A stretch of 64,000 bases of DNA from Brevibacillus brevis NBRC 100599 (GTDB lineage Bacteria > Bacillota > Bacilli > Brevibacillales > Brevibacillaceae): the NCBI RefSeq assembly GCF_000010165.1, contig NC_012491.1, positions 5,251,001 through 5,315,000 of the forward strand. Reading direction: 5' to 3'. The translations under genes were made by a program, and so were the position numbers. Positions within the stretch are counted from its first letter, which is position 1. The number at the start of each line of letters is the position of its first letter. Positions 25,050 to 33,220 of the stretch are shown in pieces. The notes under the pieces were generated by a model. It searched no databases and had not been told where the DNA came from. It worked only from the letters and a program-made list of their open reading frames with translations.

Positions 25050-26558
25050 TTACTTTTGCGGTGGTAATGGCTTTATCCCTTTAGATTGGCGTCGCAAATT
25101 GTTTTTGGTAATCGATTCAGGCCGTTTGTCCAAGGCCCAGCGAGGCAAGCGAAGGATCGTGTCTCTTTGCTCTTTCAAGGAAAACGGAGCAAACGATTCC
25201 ATATACGGTACGCCAAACGAGCGCAGACTGCATAAATGCAGCACCAAGGCTAGCATCCCTACAATAATTCCGTATATACCAAAAGAAGCAGCCAACACCA
25301 TCAGGGGAAAACGAAGAATCCTCACGGTAATCGACATGTTGCTCGCTGGGAAAATAAAGCTGGAGATCGCAGTAATCGAGACCACAATAACCATCGCTGC
25401 CGAAACAATCCCGGCTTCCACCGCCGCTTGTCCGATGACCAGTGTTCCCACGATGGAAATGGCTTGACCTACTGCACGCGGCATGCGGATTCCGGCCTCT
25501 CGCAATATCTCAAAAGCCACTTCCATCATGATCGCCTCAATAAAGGCTGGAAAGGGCACTCCTTCTCGCTGTGCCGCCAAGCTGATCAGAAGCTGTGTCG
25601 GGAGCATCTCTTGGTGGAAGGTCGTAATGGCGATATAGAGAGAGGGGGCCAGCAACGCTATAAAAAAACAGGCGAAGCGCAGCATGCGAATCAACGTACT
25701 AAAATCAAAGCGCTGATAGTAGTCTTCCGCAGAATGGAAAAACTCAACAAAGAGAGAGGGCACGGTCAAAACAAAAGGAGTCCCATCTACAAGAATCGCT
25801 ACGCGTCCCTCTAATAGATTCGCGGCCACTACATCCGGGCGCTCCGAGTTAGAAATGGTGGGGAAAGGTGTGTAGGCTTCGTCCTGGATCAGCTCCTCAA
25901 TCATTCCGCTTTCCATGATGCCATCGATGCTGATTCGATCCAGTCTATTACGTACTTCTTCTACCACATCTTCTTCTACAATCCCTTTCATATACACAAC
26001 CGCGACTTCTGTCTTGGTTTCCTCGCCGATTCTGTTGATTTCAATCCATAGCTTTTCACTGGAAATCCGTCTCCGCAGCAGCGTAATATTGGTGCGAAGT
26101 GTCTCCGTGAAGCTCTCCCGTGGACCACGAATGACAGTTTGTGATGACGGCTCGGTGACTCCTCTATCCTTCCACCCCTGCAAACCAATATGAATACCTT
26201 GCGAGCAGCCATCCACGAGAATGATGACACAGCCAGACAGCAATGCTGTAAACAAGGTGGGAAAATCGTATAAATCCCCCATATCCCCTACGGTCAAGAT
26301 GGATTCTTTTAAAAAGGGAACGAACTCGTCCTCGCGTATCCCTTCCCATTCCTTCAAGCGCATTTTGTATAAGAGACTGTCGATTAAGACGGCTTGTACC
26401 AGATACGAATCAACCATGCCATCCGCATACATGACAGCTGCCCGAACGGGTTCTAGGTTATGTAGGACTACCTCTCGAATTACTATGTCATTGCTGTATC
26501 CGAGCGATTCTTTTATATAGTGAACGTTGTCGTCCAGGCTGCAACCAATCTGAGCCAT
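25050..26558 (-). CDS. GerAA-family germinant receptor A subunit
   Basis: The 502-residue protein matches GerAA/GerKA/SpoVAF: a cytoplasmic N-terminal half with the family motifs D-G-M-V-D, I-R-G-P-R-E-S-F-T-E-T-L-R-T-N, L-L-E-G-R-V-A-I-L-V-D-G-T-P-F, and a membrane half with about five helices including P-A-F-I-E-A-I-M-M-E. It takes part in sensing germinants in the spore inner membrane. First gene of the operon; start ATG with GAGGAG. Confidence 0.92.
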   Translation of the reverse strand: MAQIGCSLDDNVHYIKESLGYSNDIVIREVVLHNLEPVRAAVMYADGMVDSYLVQAVLIDSLLYKMRLKEWEGIREDEFVPFLKESILTVGDMGDLYDFPTLFTALLSGCVIILVDGCSQGIHIGLQGWKDRGVTEPSSQTVIRGPRESFTETLRTNITLLRRRISSEKLWIEINRIGEETKTEVAVVYMKGIVEEDVVEEVRNRLDRISIDGIMESGMIEELIQDEAYTPFPTISNSERPDVVAANLLEGRVAILVDGTPFVLTVPSLFVEFFHSAEDYYQRFDFSTLIRMLRFACFFIALLAPSLYIAITTFHQEMLPTQLLISLAAQREGVPFPAFIEAIMMEVAFEILREAGIRMPRAVGQAISIVGTLVIGQAAVEAGIVSAAMVIVVSITAISSFIFPASNMSITVRILRFPLMVLAASFGIYGIIVGMLALVLHLCSLRSFGVPYMESFAPFSLKEQRDTILRLPRWALDKRPESITKNNLRRQSKGIKPLPPQK

Positions 26559-26646
26559 TCGGATTGCTCCTCACATCGGCTATTATGAACACAGTTTCTC
26601 CGATTGCCCCCATTGCTAAACAAAACGTTCATGACCGTTTTCACAG

Positions 26647-26684
26647 AAAAAGACCTCGCACTCATGGAAGAGGACAAGGTCTTT
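26647..26684 (-). terminator. Terminator after the SurA-N-like gene
   Basis: AAAGACCT and AGGTCTTT form an eight-pair stem with a 20-base interior, followed on the minus strand by TTTTCTGTG. It lies 16 bases after the stop codon. Confidence 0.55.
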
Positions 26685-26699
26685 GGGTATAAGTTCTAC

Positions 26700-27344
26700 T
26701 TATGGAGCAGGTATTTGTTCTTCACCTGGCACTGATGGATCGTCAAAGGAAGGGTCGTTCCATTCTACTTTGTGTTTATCCTGAAGCGTATTTAACCAGG
26801 TACCGTAGTTCTGACTGCGATTTTGGTCAGTCAGCATCATCTTGATCTGATCTTTGACTTTATCAAACTCAGGTGCTGGTGAACCCAGCTGTGCTTTATT
26901 TGTATCATAGTAGGTTTTGATTTGCTCCTCGGTAACCGGGAATGCTTTATCCAACAACTTATCCCGTGTCATGAGCACGTTCAACTTATCCCGCAGTTGG
27001 GCCTCAGTCATTCCCATACTCTTCAAGTAGTTTTGGAATGCCTCAGGTGAACCTACCTGTTTTTTCATCGAATCAATCTCTTTATTCATATCTTCTTGCG
27101 TCACCGCGACGTTTTGCGCCTTGGCTTCCTGCTTGATTAACGCTTCCGCAACAAGTTCATGTATCGTTTGTTTTCCGTACGTTTTCTTCATTTCACCGTA
27201 AAGCTGATTTTGTGTAATCGAGGTATCGCCAGCTGTTACCAATACAGGGTCATTGCCTTTTGCCCATGATTGATAAAAACCTAAAACAGCTAACCCCGTT
27301 ACTAATATGGCAACCGTAAGCATGGAAATATCAAACTTCTTCAC
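26700..27344 (-). CDS. SurA N-terminal domain-containing secreted or anchored protein
   Basis: The 214-residue protein has an N-terminal hydrophobic segment (about residues 8-25) without a clear cleavage motif, followed by a SurA/PrsA-like chaperone domain (I-T-Q-N-Q-L-Y-G-E-M-K, A-L-I-K-Q-E-A, M-T-E-A-Q-L-R-D-K-L). The parvulin peptidyl-prolyl isomerase domain of PrsA is absent. It probably helps secreted proteins fold outside the membrane. The tail is Pro- and acid-rich. Confidence 0.75.
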   Translation of the reverse strand: MKKFDISMLTVAILVTGLAVLGFYQSWAKGNDPVLVTAGDTSITQNQLYGEMKKTYGKQTIHELVAEALIKQEAKAQNVAVTQEDMNKEIDSMKKQVGSPEAFQNYLKSMGMTEAQLRDKLNVLMTRDKLLDKAFPVTEEQIKTYYDTNKAQLGSPAPEFDKVKDQIKMMLTDQNRSQNYGTWLNTLQDKHKVEWNDPSFDDPSVPGEEQIPAP

Positions 27345-27453
27345 TTGGATATCCTCTCTTTCTATAATCTGCCCTCCAAGTATAGAAAGAAGTTATGGTA
27401 GAAAAATGGAAAGCGTATTACACAACTTTTCCACATTTTAAACATATTATGCG

Positions 27454-27873
27454 CTACATAAAAAATCGGGTAAAAAAAGAGGAGAGAACGGAGGCGATAA
27501 CAGGACCTAAAACTGCCCAAACCTGTAGAAAGCGTTCTTGTTTCCTGTCTTTTTCTACTTCCATAAACTGAGCAAGTGCTTCCTTGTCCCGATTTTCATT
27601 AGACAGCAATTGCAGGATAATATCTTTGTCTTTTTCCGTCTTCTCTGCTTTCGTTTCTAATTCAGTCTGCAGCTTGTTCAAAACTTGCAGTACATCGTAA
27701 CGCACATCCTCCATGCGTCCCAATCGATGTTCAATTCGTTCCAACCACTTCGTGACGACTAACATTTGTCCCTCAAGCTGATCGATTCGTTCTTCGAATT
27801 TGTCTAATTTCAAATAGATACGTTGGATATGCTGATCTATATCTTTCTGATTTTCATACGGTCCTGCTGTCAT
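27454..27873 (-). CDS. Coiled-coil protein with C-terminal membrane anchor
   Basis: The 139-residue protein is mostly predicted coiled coil (I-Y-L-K-L-D-K-F-E-E-R-I-D-Q-L-E and onward to about residue 110) and ends in a hydrophobic segment W-A-V-L-G-P-V-I-A-S-V-L-S-S-F-F. It looks like a tail-anchored protein. I choose the ATG at 27873 with GGGAGGTG six bases upstream over the GTG at 27882, which overlaps that site. No family recognised. Confidence 0.6.
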   Translation of the reverse strand: MTAGPYENQKDIDQHIQRIYLKLDKFEERIDQLEGQMLVVTKWLERIEHRLGRMEDVRYDVLQVLNKLQTELETKAEKTEKDKDIILQLLSNENRDKEALAQFMEVEKDRKQERFLQVWAVLGPVIASVLSSFFTRFFM

Positions 27874-28090
27874 AGATTCCACCTCCCCCGTCCGTCCTTT
27901 ATACTACTTGTTTATGTATCGGTGAGGAGCATTGCCTGTACGGTTATCCCTCTCTGTTCAGTCTCGTGTAAAAAAGGCGGCAAACAAATGTATTTCCAAA
28001 TCCTGAATTCAGCTAAAATAGAAGGAAGACTATCTAGCATTTCTCTCAAATAAACGGGGACATAACCGTTTATTCATAAAGGAGGATACC

Positions 28091-28834
28091 ATGACAACCT
28101 TGTTGGAGGTAAAAGGGGTAACGGGTGGGTACTCTTACAACCACGCTGTAATTAAAGATGTCTCCTTTCACATACGCGAAAAAGAAATTGTGGCCCTAAT
28201 CGGCCTGAATGGCGCAGGCAAAAGCACGACAATCAAGCATATTCTAGGACTCTTGGAACCCATCGCAGGTGAAATCAGCATTGCGGGGAAAACTTTTCAA
28301 TCTGATCCAGAAAACTATCGCTTGTCTTACGGGTATATTCCTGAGTCCCCCATTTATTACGAAGAGCTTACGCTGTGGGAGCATATCGAGTTAATGGCCA
28401 TGAGCCACGGGTTGGACCGGGAAGTTTTTTATGAACGAGCACGTCCTCTCTTAAAAGAATTCCGCATGGAGGAAATGAAAGACCGATTTCCTCAGCAGTT
28501 TTCCAAAGGGATGCGACAAAAGCTCATGATCATGATGGCGTTGCTCGTACAACCGCCTCTGTACATCGTAGATGAGCCGATCCTGGGTCTGGACCCGCTG
28601 GGGATTCGTTCTCTTCTCACGTGGTTGAACCGTTGCAAGGAGCAAGGGGCTGGCATTTTGATGTCCACACATATTTTGGCGACTGCCGAAAAGCATTGTG
28701 ACCGATTCATCATTTTGCACAAAGGCGAGATCAGAGCCCAAGGAACGCTTGAGGAGCTTCGGCGTATGACAGGGCTCCCAGATAGCTCTTTGGACGACAT
28801 ATACTTACATATCGTAGAGGATGACGGCCAGTGA
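28091..28834 (+). CDS. ecsA: ABC transporter ATPase EcsA
   Basis: The 247-residue ATPase has Walker A G-L-N-G-A-G-K-S-T, signature F-S-K-G-M-R-Q-K-L and Walker B Y-I-V-D-E-P-I-L-G-L-D-P-L-G-I, the last characteristic of EcsA. Length equals B. subtilis EcsA (247). EcsAB affects protein secretion, competence and intramembrane proteolysis in B. subtilis; the transported substrate is not firmly known. It overlaps ecsB by four bases. Confidence 0.9.
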   Translation: MTTLLEVKGVTGGYSYNHAVIKDVSFHIREKEIVALIGLNGAGKSTTIKHILGLLEPIAGEISIAGKTFQSDPENYRLSYGYIPESPIYYEELTLWEHIELMAMSHGLDREVFYERARPLLKEFRMEEMKDRFPQQFSKGMRQKLMIMMALLVQPPLYIVDEPILGLDPLGIRSLLTWLNRCKEQGAGILMSTHILATAEKHCDRFIILHKGEIRAQGTLEELRRMTGLPDSSLDDIYLHIVEDDGQ

Positions 28835-29970
28835 AAATAGACGTTGATCAATTATTTCGCAAACGGTTCCATGCCTTTTCCGTAGAATTCATTCGGTATG
28901 CCCAGTACATGGCGAATGGTGGTTTAGCGTTTGTTGGGATCTTTTTGATGGGGTTGCTCGCCTTCTACTACCGCAGCATCATCGCGATGATTCCAGCCTG
29001 GTTCCCTCTGCCGTATGCGATGGCGCTCGTGATTGCAATTGTCGTGGTGAGAAGCCCCCTACGCACGTTTTTGCTGGAAGCGGATTTGCTTTTTTTGACT
29101 CCGCATGAAGTAAGACTGGATCGCTATTTCCGAAAGGCGCTCATTTACAATTTTGCCATTCAGGGCATGGTGGTGTTTATCATCCTGCTCCTGCTCATGC
29201 CTATGTATACAGGGGTCGTAGGCGCACAAGGCGTGCAGCTGTGGGTGTACTGGTGCATTCCCCTGCTCTTGAAGGGCTGGAATATTTACAGCAATTGGAC
29301 GTTCTTACGTTTGCCAGATCAGCAGAAGATCGGATTCTATACACTCGCTCGATTTGTCTTTTCGTACATCCTCCTCGCCTGGGTATTGAGTGAAGGCCAA
29401 TTCTTGCGCTTGGGTAATGTCCCATTTGGTGTTCTGATCTGCGCTGCGCTCTTGATCTGGCTCCATTCGCGAATGTTGACTTATAAGAAAAGACATTCTC
29501 TACAATGGTATCGCCTGCTGGCCATCGAAAGTGGCTTGCGTCACCGCTTTTATCAGTTCGTGAACAACTTCCGGGATGTCCCTGCCATGCAGCACCAAGT
29601 GAAGTCACGCTCGTGGCTCATTACCCTGACGAAGCTGCTGCCTTACCGTCAATCAACAGCAGGACGTCATTTGTTTACCAAAAAATTTATTCGCTCTGGT
29701 GACTTTGCGGGCACTTATTTCAGACTGCTCCTGTTGTCAGCCTTCGTCGTTCTCATATTGCCCAGCCCATATGCGAAAATCATTGCAGGTCTGCTCTTTC
29801 TCTTCATGACTGCCAGCCAGATCAGCAGTCTTTGGCGGCATCAGCAAAAACGCAACGGGTATTCGATCTTTCCGATTCGGGATGGGCAGATGAGACAGGC
29901 TTTTAGCTGGCTGCGTATGGTTCTTTTGGGTTTTCAGGGTGTAGTTCTTGTGCTCATTGGAATTTTGTAG
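28831..29970 (+). CDS. ecsB: ABC transporter permease EcsB
   Basis: The 379-residue protein is the EcsB membrane partner: several hydrophobic segments in two blocks separated by a charged middle, with the EcsB-like L-L-E-A-D-L-L-F-L-T-P-H-E-V near residue 85. GTG start at 28831 overlapping the ecsA stop. ecsC, found next in B. subtilis, is not here; repeat copy B follows 21 bases later. Confidence 0.88.
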   Translation: MKIDVDQLFRKRFHAFSVEFIRYAQYMANGGLAFVGIFLMGLLAFYYRSIIAMIPAWFPLPYAMALVIAIVVVRSPLRTFLLEADLLFLTPHEVRLDRYFRKALIYNFAIQGMVVFIILLLLMPMYTGVVGAQGVQLWVYWCIPLLLKGWNIYSNWTFLRLPDQQKIGFYTLARFVFSYILLAWVLSEGQFLRLGNVPFGVLICAALLIWLHSRMLTYKKRHSLQWYRLLAIESGLRHRFYQFVNNFRDVPAMQHQVKSRSWLITLTKLLPYRQSTAGRHLFTKKFIRSGDFAGTYFRLLLLSAFVVLILPSPYAKIIAGLLFLFMTASQISSLWRHQQKRNGYSIFPIRDGQMRQAFSWLRMVLLGFQGVVLVLIGIL

Positions 29971-29990
29971 TGTAAGCTTGCCGTTACATG

Positions 29991-30216
29991 AAAAGCCGCG
30001 TGGAAGAAGCGCATTTCCAGTCCAAGCGCCTCTGGAGCACGACCCAGCTCTGGAATAAATAGCGGGGAATTTCAGCTTCACTTATGGAATACCTCATTGA
30101 AACTTCTACGTTTGAAGCGCTCCCGCTATTTATTCCGGAGCGGACAGTCTTCACCCCTTGCGGGGCGGAGGCCGAAGCGTAGACTGGAAATGCGCTTCTT
30201 CCCCCACTACAGCCAC
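29991..30216. repeat. Nested palindromic intergenic element, copy B
   Basis: About 226 bases between convergent ecsB and a chemoreceptor gene. Outer arms 30002-30022 and 30182-30202 are perfect 21-base complements (core GCGCATTTCCAGTC). Inner arms GGAATAAATAGCGGG (30052-30066) and its exact complement (30122-30136) form a perfect 15-pair stem. The CCCCTTGCGGGG hairpin and the flanks AAAAGCCGCGTGG and CAGCCAC are shared with copy A. Differences between copies in the arms are compensated on the opposite arm. Confidence 0.8.
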
Positions 30217-30219
30217 AAA

Positions 30220-30266
30220 AAAACAGCTCTTCCCGGCATCATCCTGCCAGTAGAAGAGCTGTTTTT
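30220..30266. terminator. Bidirectional terminator between ecsB and chemoreceptor
   Basis: AAAACAGCTCTTC (30220-30232) and GAAGAGCTGTTTT (30253-30265) form a perfect 13-pair stem with a 20-base loop and A/T runs on both sides, so it can stop transcription in both directions. Confidence 0.9.
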
Positions 30267-30289
30267 CATTTATAGATAAAGTAATTTGT

Positions 30290-32014
30290 CTACAGTCGGA
30301 ACGTATCCACCTTGCTGCGCAGCTCTTGAATGCTGTCTGTCACCTGCTCCGTTTCAGACACGAACTGATCAACGTTTCCACTGACCTCATGCATCGTAGC
30401 AGATACCTCTTCGGTGGCTGCTGCTGTTTGTTCCGAGATGGCAGTAACCGTCAACACGGATTCATTCACCTTGTTCTGACCTTGCTTCATCGTCTCTACA
30501 CTTGCCATAACATTCGCAAGCGACGTCTTCAAGGTATGCGTCATATCAGACAGCGCCGTAATGCCTTGTGTAACGGAATCCAAGCGCTCTGTACCTGCAT
30601 TGTAGCGATCCAGTGTCGCATTTGTCTTTTCCGTAGCTTGTCTTACCTGATCTTGAATATCTTTGATGCTCTCCTGAATAACATGAGTTGCCGCACCTGT
30701 CTGTTCAGCCAGCTTGCGAACTTCTCCCGCTACCACAGCGAAGCCTCTGCCCGCCTCGCCAGCACGCGCACTCTCGATGGCTGCATTCAACGCTAACAGA
30801 TTGGTTTGTCCAGCGATCTGCTGAATCGTTTCAATCACGTCGTTAATTCGGCTCGATTTCTCTTCGAGAATCGCCATTGTATTTTGCACTTCATGAAATT
30901 GTTTGTTCGTCTCTGTTCCATCTGCCAAAAACTCTTGCAATACTCTATAGCTACTCTCTCCGATATCAGACACGCGATTGGATACTGCATCCATCTCGTC
31001 AATCGCCGTATTCAATTCAGACAGCTCGCTCAAGAATTCTTGCACCGTTTGCACCGTCATCTCCATCGCCGTTGCTGTCTGCTCATTCCCTTGGGCAATC
31101 TCTTGACTGGTGACCACGATATTTTTGTTTTGCTCGCGGACAGAGTTGGCACCTTCCCGAATGGAATTCGCCATGGTGTCGATATGCTCCGTAGTCTCTT
31201 TTACTCCGCCGATGATTTGACGCAGCTGAGCCGTCATCTCACCAAAAGCAACGACAATTCGGCCAATCTCGTCTTTTTTGTTGGAAACGGAAATCTCGGT
31301 AGACGTGAGATCACCAGAAGCAATACGCATAGACGCTTCTTGTACAACCTGCAGTGGACGAAGCAGCTTTTTGATCAAGAAGAATACAGCACCTAAAGCA
31401 ATAATCGTTACGACAATCATAGCCATTATGATACGTGGCATGGTTTCATCCAAAACCTGATCATTAATCAGCTCCACTTTGTCTGCCGCAGTATCTACAC
31501 CTAGTACAGCAATTACTTGACCAGATGGATCTTCAATCGGTGCGAATGCACTCAGGTAGTCCCCGTACACAGGGTCTTTGACAATTGGCGTACTGTTCGA
31601 TCCGCCTGCCAAAACAGGAGCGATATCGGCCATGCCGGTAGAGGACGTCTCTTGACCGATTGTAGCTGCCCCCTCTGCTCCCTTCGCCATTCCATCCACC
31701 ATAATCTTTACCTTCTCACCGTCAGAATGAAGAATATAAACATAAAGGGCGCCTGTTTTTTGCGTGTACTCAAGCAACATATTTCGGATCGACCAGTAGT
31801 CGTCAGATTCTTTTGGCTGAGATATAAATGTCGCTATCTTCTCTGAGTCGAGCCCTTGGGAGATATGCAATGCCGTGTTGATGCTTGAGCGCGAGAGTGT
31901 TTTTTCAACAGTAGCTACGCTGTTTTCGTAAATCATGATAATATTGATTGCCATCATGACGGCAATGATCACTGCTACAAGAGCAACGACCCGTGTTGCC
32001 AAGCTCTTACTCAT
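30290..32014 (-). CDS. Transmembrane methyl-accepting chemotaxis protein
   Basis: The 574-residue receptor has a first membrane helix (residues 9-30), an extracellular sensor of about 160 residues with a Cache-like pattern (D-Y-W-S-I-R-N-M-L and D-P-V-Y-G-D-Y-L-S-A-F-A-P-I), a second helix near residues 190-215, a HAMP domain (L-L-R-P-L-Q-V-V-Q-E-A), and a signalling domain with tip I-A-G-Q-T-N-L-L-A-L-N-A-A-I-E-S-A-R-A-G-E-A-G-R-G. It signals to CheA. Ligand unknown. It lacks a C-terminal pentapeptide tether. Confidence 0.92.
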   Translation of the reverse strand: MSKSLATRVVALVAVIIAVMMAINIIMIYENSVATVEKTLSRSSINTALHISQGLDSEKIATFISQPKESDDYWSIRNMLLEYTQKTGALYVYILHSDGEKVKIMVDGMAKGAEGAATIGQETSSTGMADIAPVLAGGSNSTPIVKDPVYGDYLSAFAPIEDPSGQVIAVLGVDTAADKVELINDQVLDETMPRIIMAMIVVTIIALGAVFFLIKKLLRPLQVVQEASMRIASGDLTSTEISVSNKKDEIGRIVVAFGEMTAQLRQIIGGVKETTEHIDTMANSIREGANSVREQNKNIVVTSQEIAQGNEQTATAMEMTVQTVQEFLSELSELNTAIDEMDAVSNRVSDIGESSYRVLQEFLADGTETNKQFHEVQNTMAILEEKSSRINDVIETIQQIAGQTNLLALNAAIESARAGEAGRGFAVVAGEVRKLAEQTGAATHVIQESIKDIQDQVRQATEKTNATLDRYNAGTERLDSVTQGITALSDMTHTLKTSLANVMASVETMKQGQNKVNESVLTVTAISEQTAAATEEVSATMHEVSGNVDQFVSETEQVTDSIQELRSKVDTFRL

Positions 32015-32061
32015 CCTGTTTCACTTCTCCTTCGCCGGTTGCGATATGTGTAATGCGGACC

Positions 32062-32097
32062 ACCCACCCAGGAGCGGACGCTTTGTTGCGGGAGGGT
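32062..32097 (-). other. Hairpin in the chemoreceptor mRNA leader
   Basis: ACCCTCCC and GGGTGGGT on the minus strand form an eight-base stem with one mismatch around a 20-base loop, next to a second hairpin CCTTTTACGAAAAGG near 32099-32113. The leader is GC-rich compared with its surroundings. I compared it by eye with c-di-GMP riboswitches and could not match the conserved core. Confidence 0.3.
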
Positions 32098-32152
32098 TTG
32101 CCTTTTCGTAAAAGGATCAGCGTTGCTGTTCTCACACGGTGCTACTCGATAA

Positions 32153-32180
32153 AAAAAGCACCCAAAAAGGGTGCTTTTCC
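32153..32180. terminator. Terminator near the methyltransferase 3' side
   Basis: AAAAAGCACCC and GGGTGCTTTT form a strong stem around AAAAA. It can terminate the minus-strand methyltransferase transcript that ends at 32225. Confidence 0.8.
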
Positions 32181-32224
32181 TAAACACTCCCTACCAGTCT
32201 TATCGACAATCGGTAGTGATTTAA

Positions 32225-32989
32225 TTAGGACTTTTGTTGGGTGATCACGAGAAAGCGATGGGTAGGAATATCGATATAACCAGCCGCTTCGATTTTCTGG
32301 TGCAGATCGAGCAAGGCTTGAGTATACTTTTCAACAGTAAAGTCGCGAATCTGCCATTCGATAGCCTTCAGGTAGTAAACAATGGCACCTATGTCGTAAA
32401 AACGCGAAAAACCCATTTCCTCTCTTTGCTCCACAATCGTAAGACCAGCTTCCTCCAGTTCGTTCACTGCATAGGCTAGATTCCAGTGCAAGTAATCTGG
32501 CGGAATGGGAGCGTCCAGCAATCGATTCAGCTCGAGATTGTCTTGACCGCCTACTTGCTGGGTAACAAATGTGCCCCCTGGCTTCAACAGGCGTTTTATT
32601 TCAGAAGGCAAATAAGCTTCATGTCGATTGATAATCAAGTCAAGTGACTGATCTTCGAAAGGCAGTATTTCTTCCCCGTCTACCGGTAACACACGAACAC
32701 CCAGGGGCTCCAAATTGGCTTTTGCCACCGCTACATTCGGCTCATAGCCTTCTGTCGCATACGTCTCCAAAGGGAACGGCGCAAGCGTAGAAAACAGTTC
32801 TCCACCACCTGTTCCCATTTCCAGCATAGAGCTGATCCCTTGCATGTTCTTTTTCACGAGGTTTACATAGTTCCATCCAAGTGGTGCATCCTGCATCCTG
32901 CCTGTCGCAGTCAATCTGGCAAAATCCCACCCAGAAAATGGTGCCTCTACTTCCTCTTGAAAGCTTTTGATCCAATCCTTCTTTTCCAT
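32225..32989 (-). CDS. Class I SAM-dependent methyltransferase
   Basis: The 254-residue protein has the SAM-binding motif L-E-M-G-T-G-G-G-E at about residue 57, an acidic residue at the next strand (T-E-G-Y-E-P-N), and S-L-D-L-I-I-N-R-H-E at motif IV, followed by L-L-K-P-G-G-T-F-V-T-Q-Q-V-G. Methyl acceptor unknown; small molecules are usual for this group. Single-gene unit. Confidence 0.85.
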   Translation of the reverse strand: MEKKDWIKSFQEEVEAPFSGWDFARLTATGRMQDAPLGWNYVNLVKKNMQGISSMLEMGTGGGELFSTLAPFPLETYATEGYEPNVAVAKANLEPLGVRVLPVDGEEILPFEDQSLDLIINRHEAYLPSEIKRLLKPGGTFVTQQVGGQDNLELNRLLDAPIPPDYLHWNLAYAVNELEEAGLTIVEQREEMGFSRFYDIGAIVYYLKAIEWQIRDFTVEKYTQALLDLHQKIEAAGYIDIPTHRFLVITQQKS

Positions 32990-33220
32990 GTCTGCCTCTC
33001 CTCTCGTTTATACCAGTCTGTTCACGTCCAAACCAGACGAGGCAGGAGGAGCTCGGGAGCGTTGTTACGTTTGTACAAAATCAAAGGACATGAGTAAAAG
33101 CCCCCTCTCCAATATACTTCTCCGACTTAAGGCGGAGTGAAAATACTGCCCCAGTACGTTTGGTCCTCAGCCGTTTCTCTATATCATTAGTATCGAACTA
33201 GTAAACAGGAGGAACTGATC

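Noticed and set aside
32030..32150. c-di-GMP riboswitch in the chemoreceptor leader
   Set aside because: GC-rich hairpins and a GCAAACC string are present, but the conserved core and receptor loop of either c-di-GMP class could not be matched.
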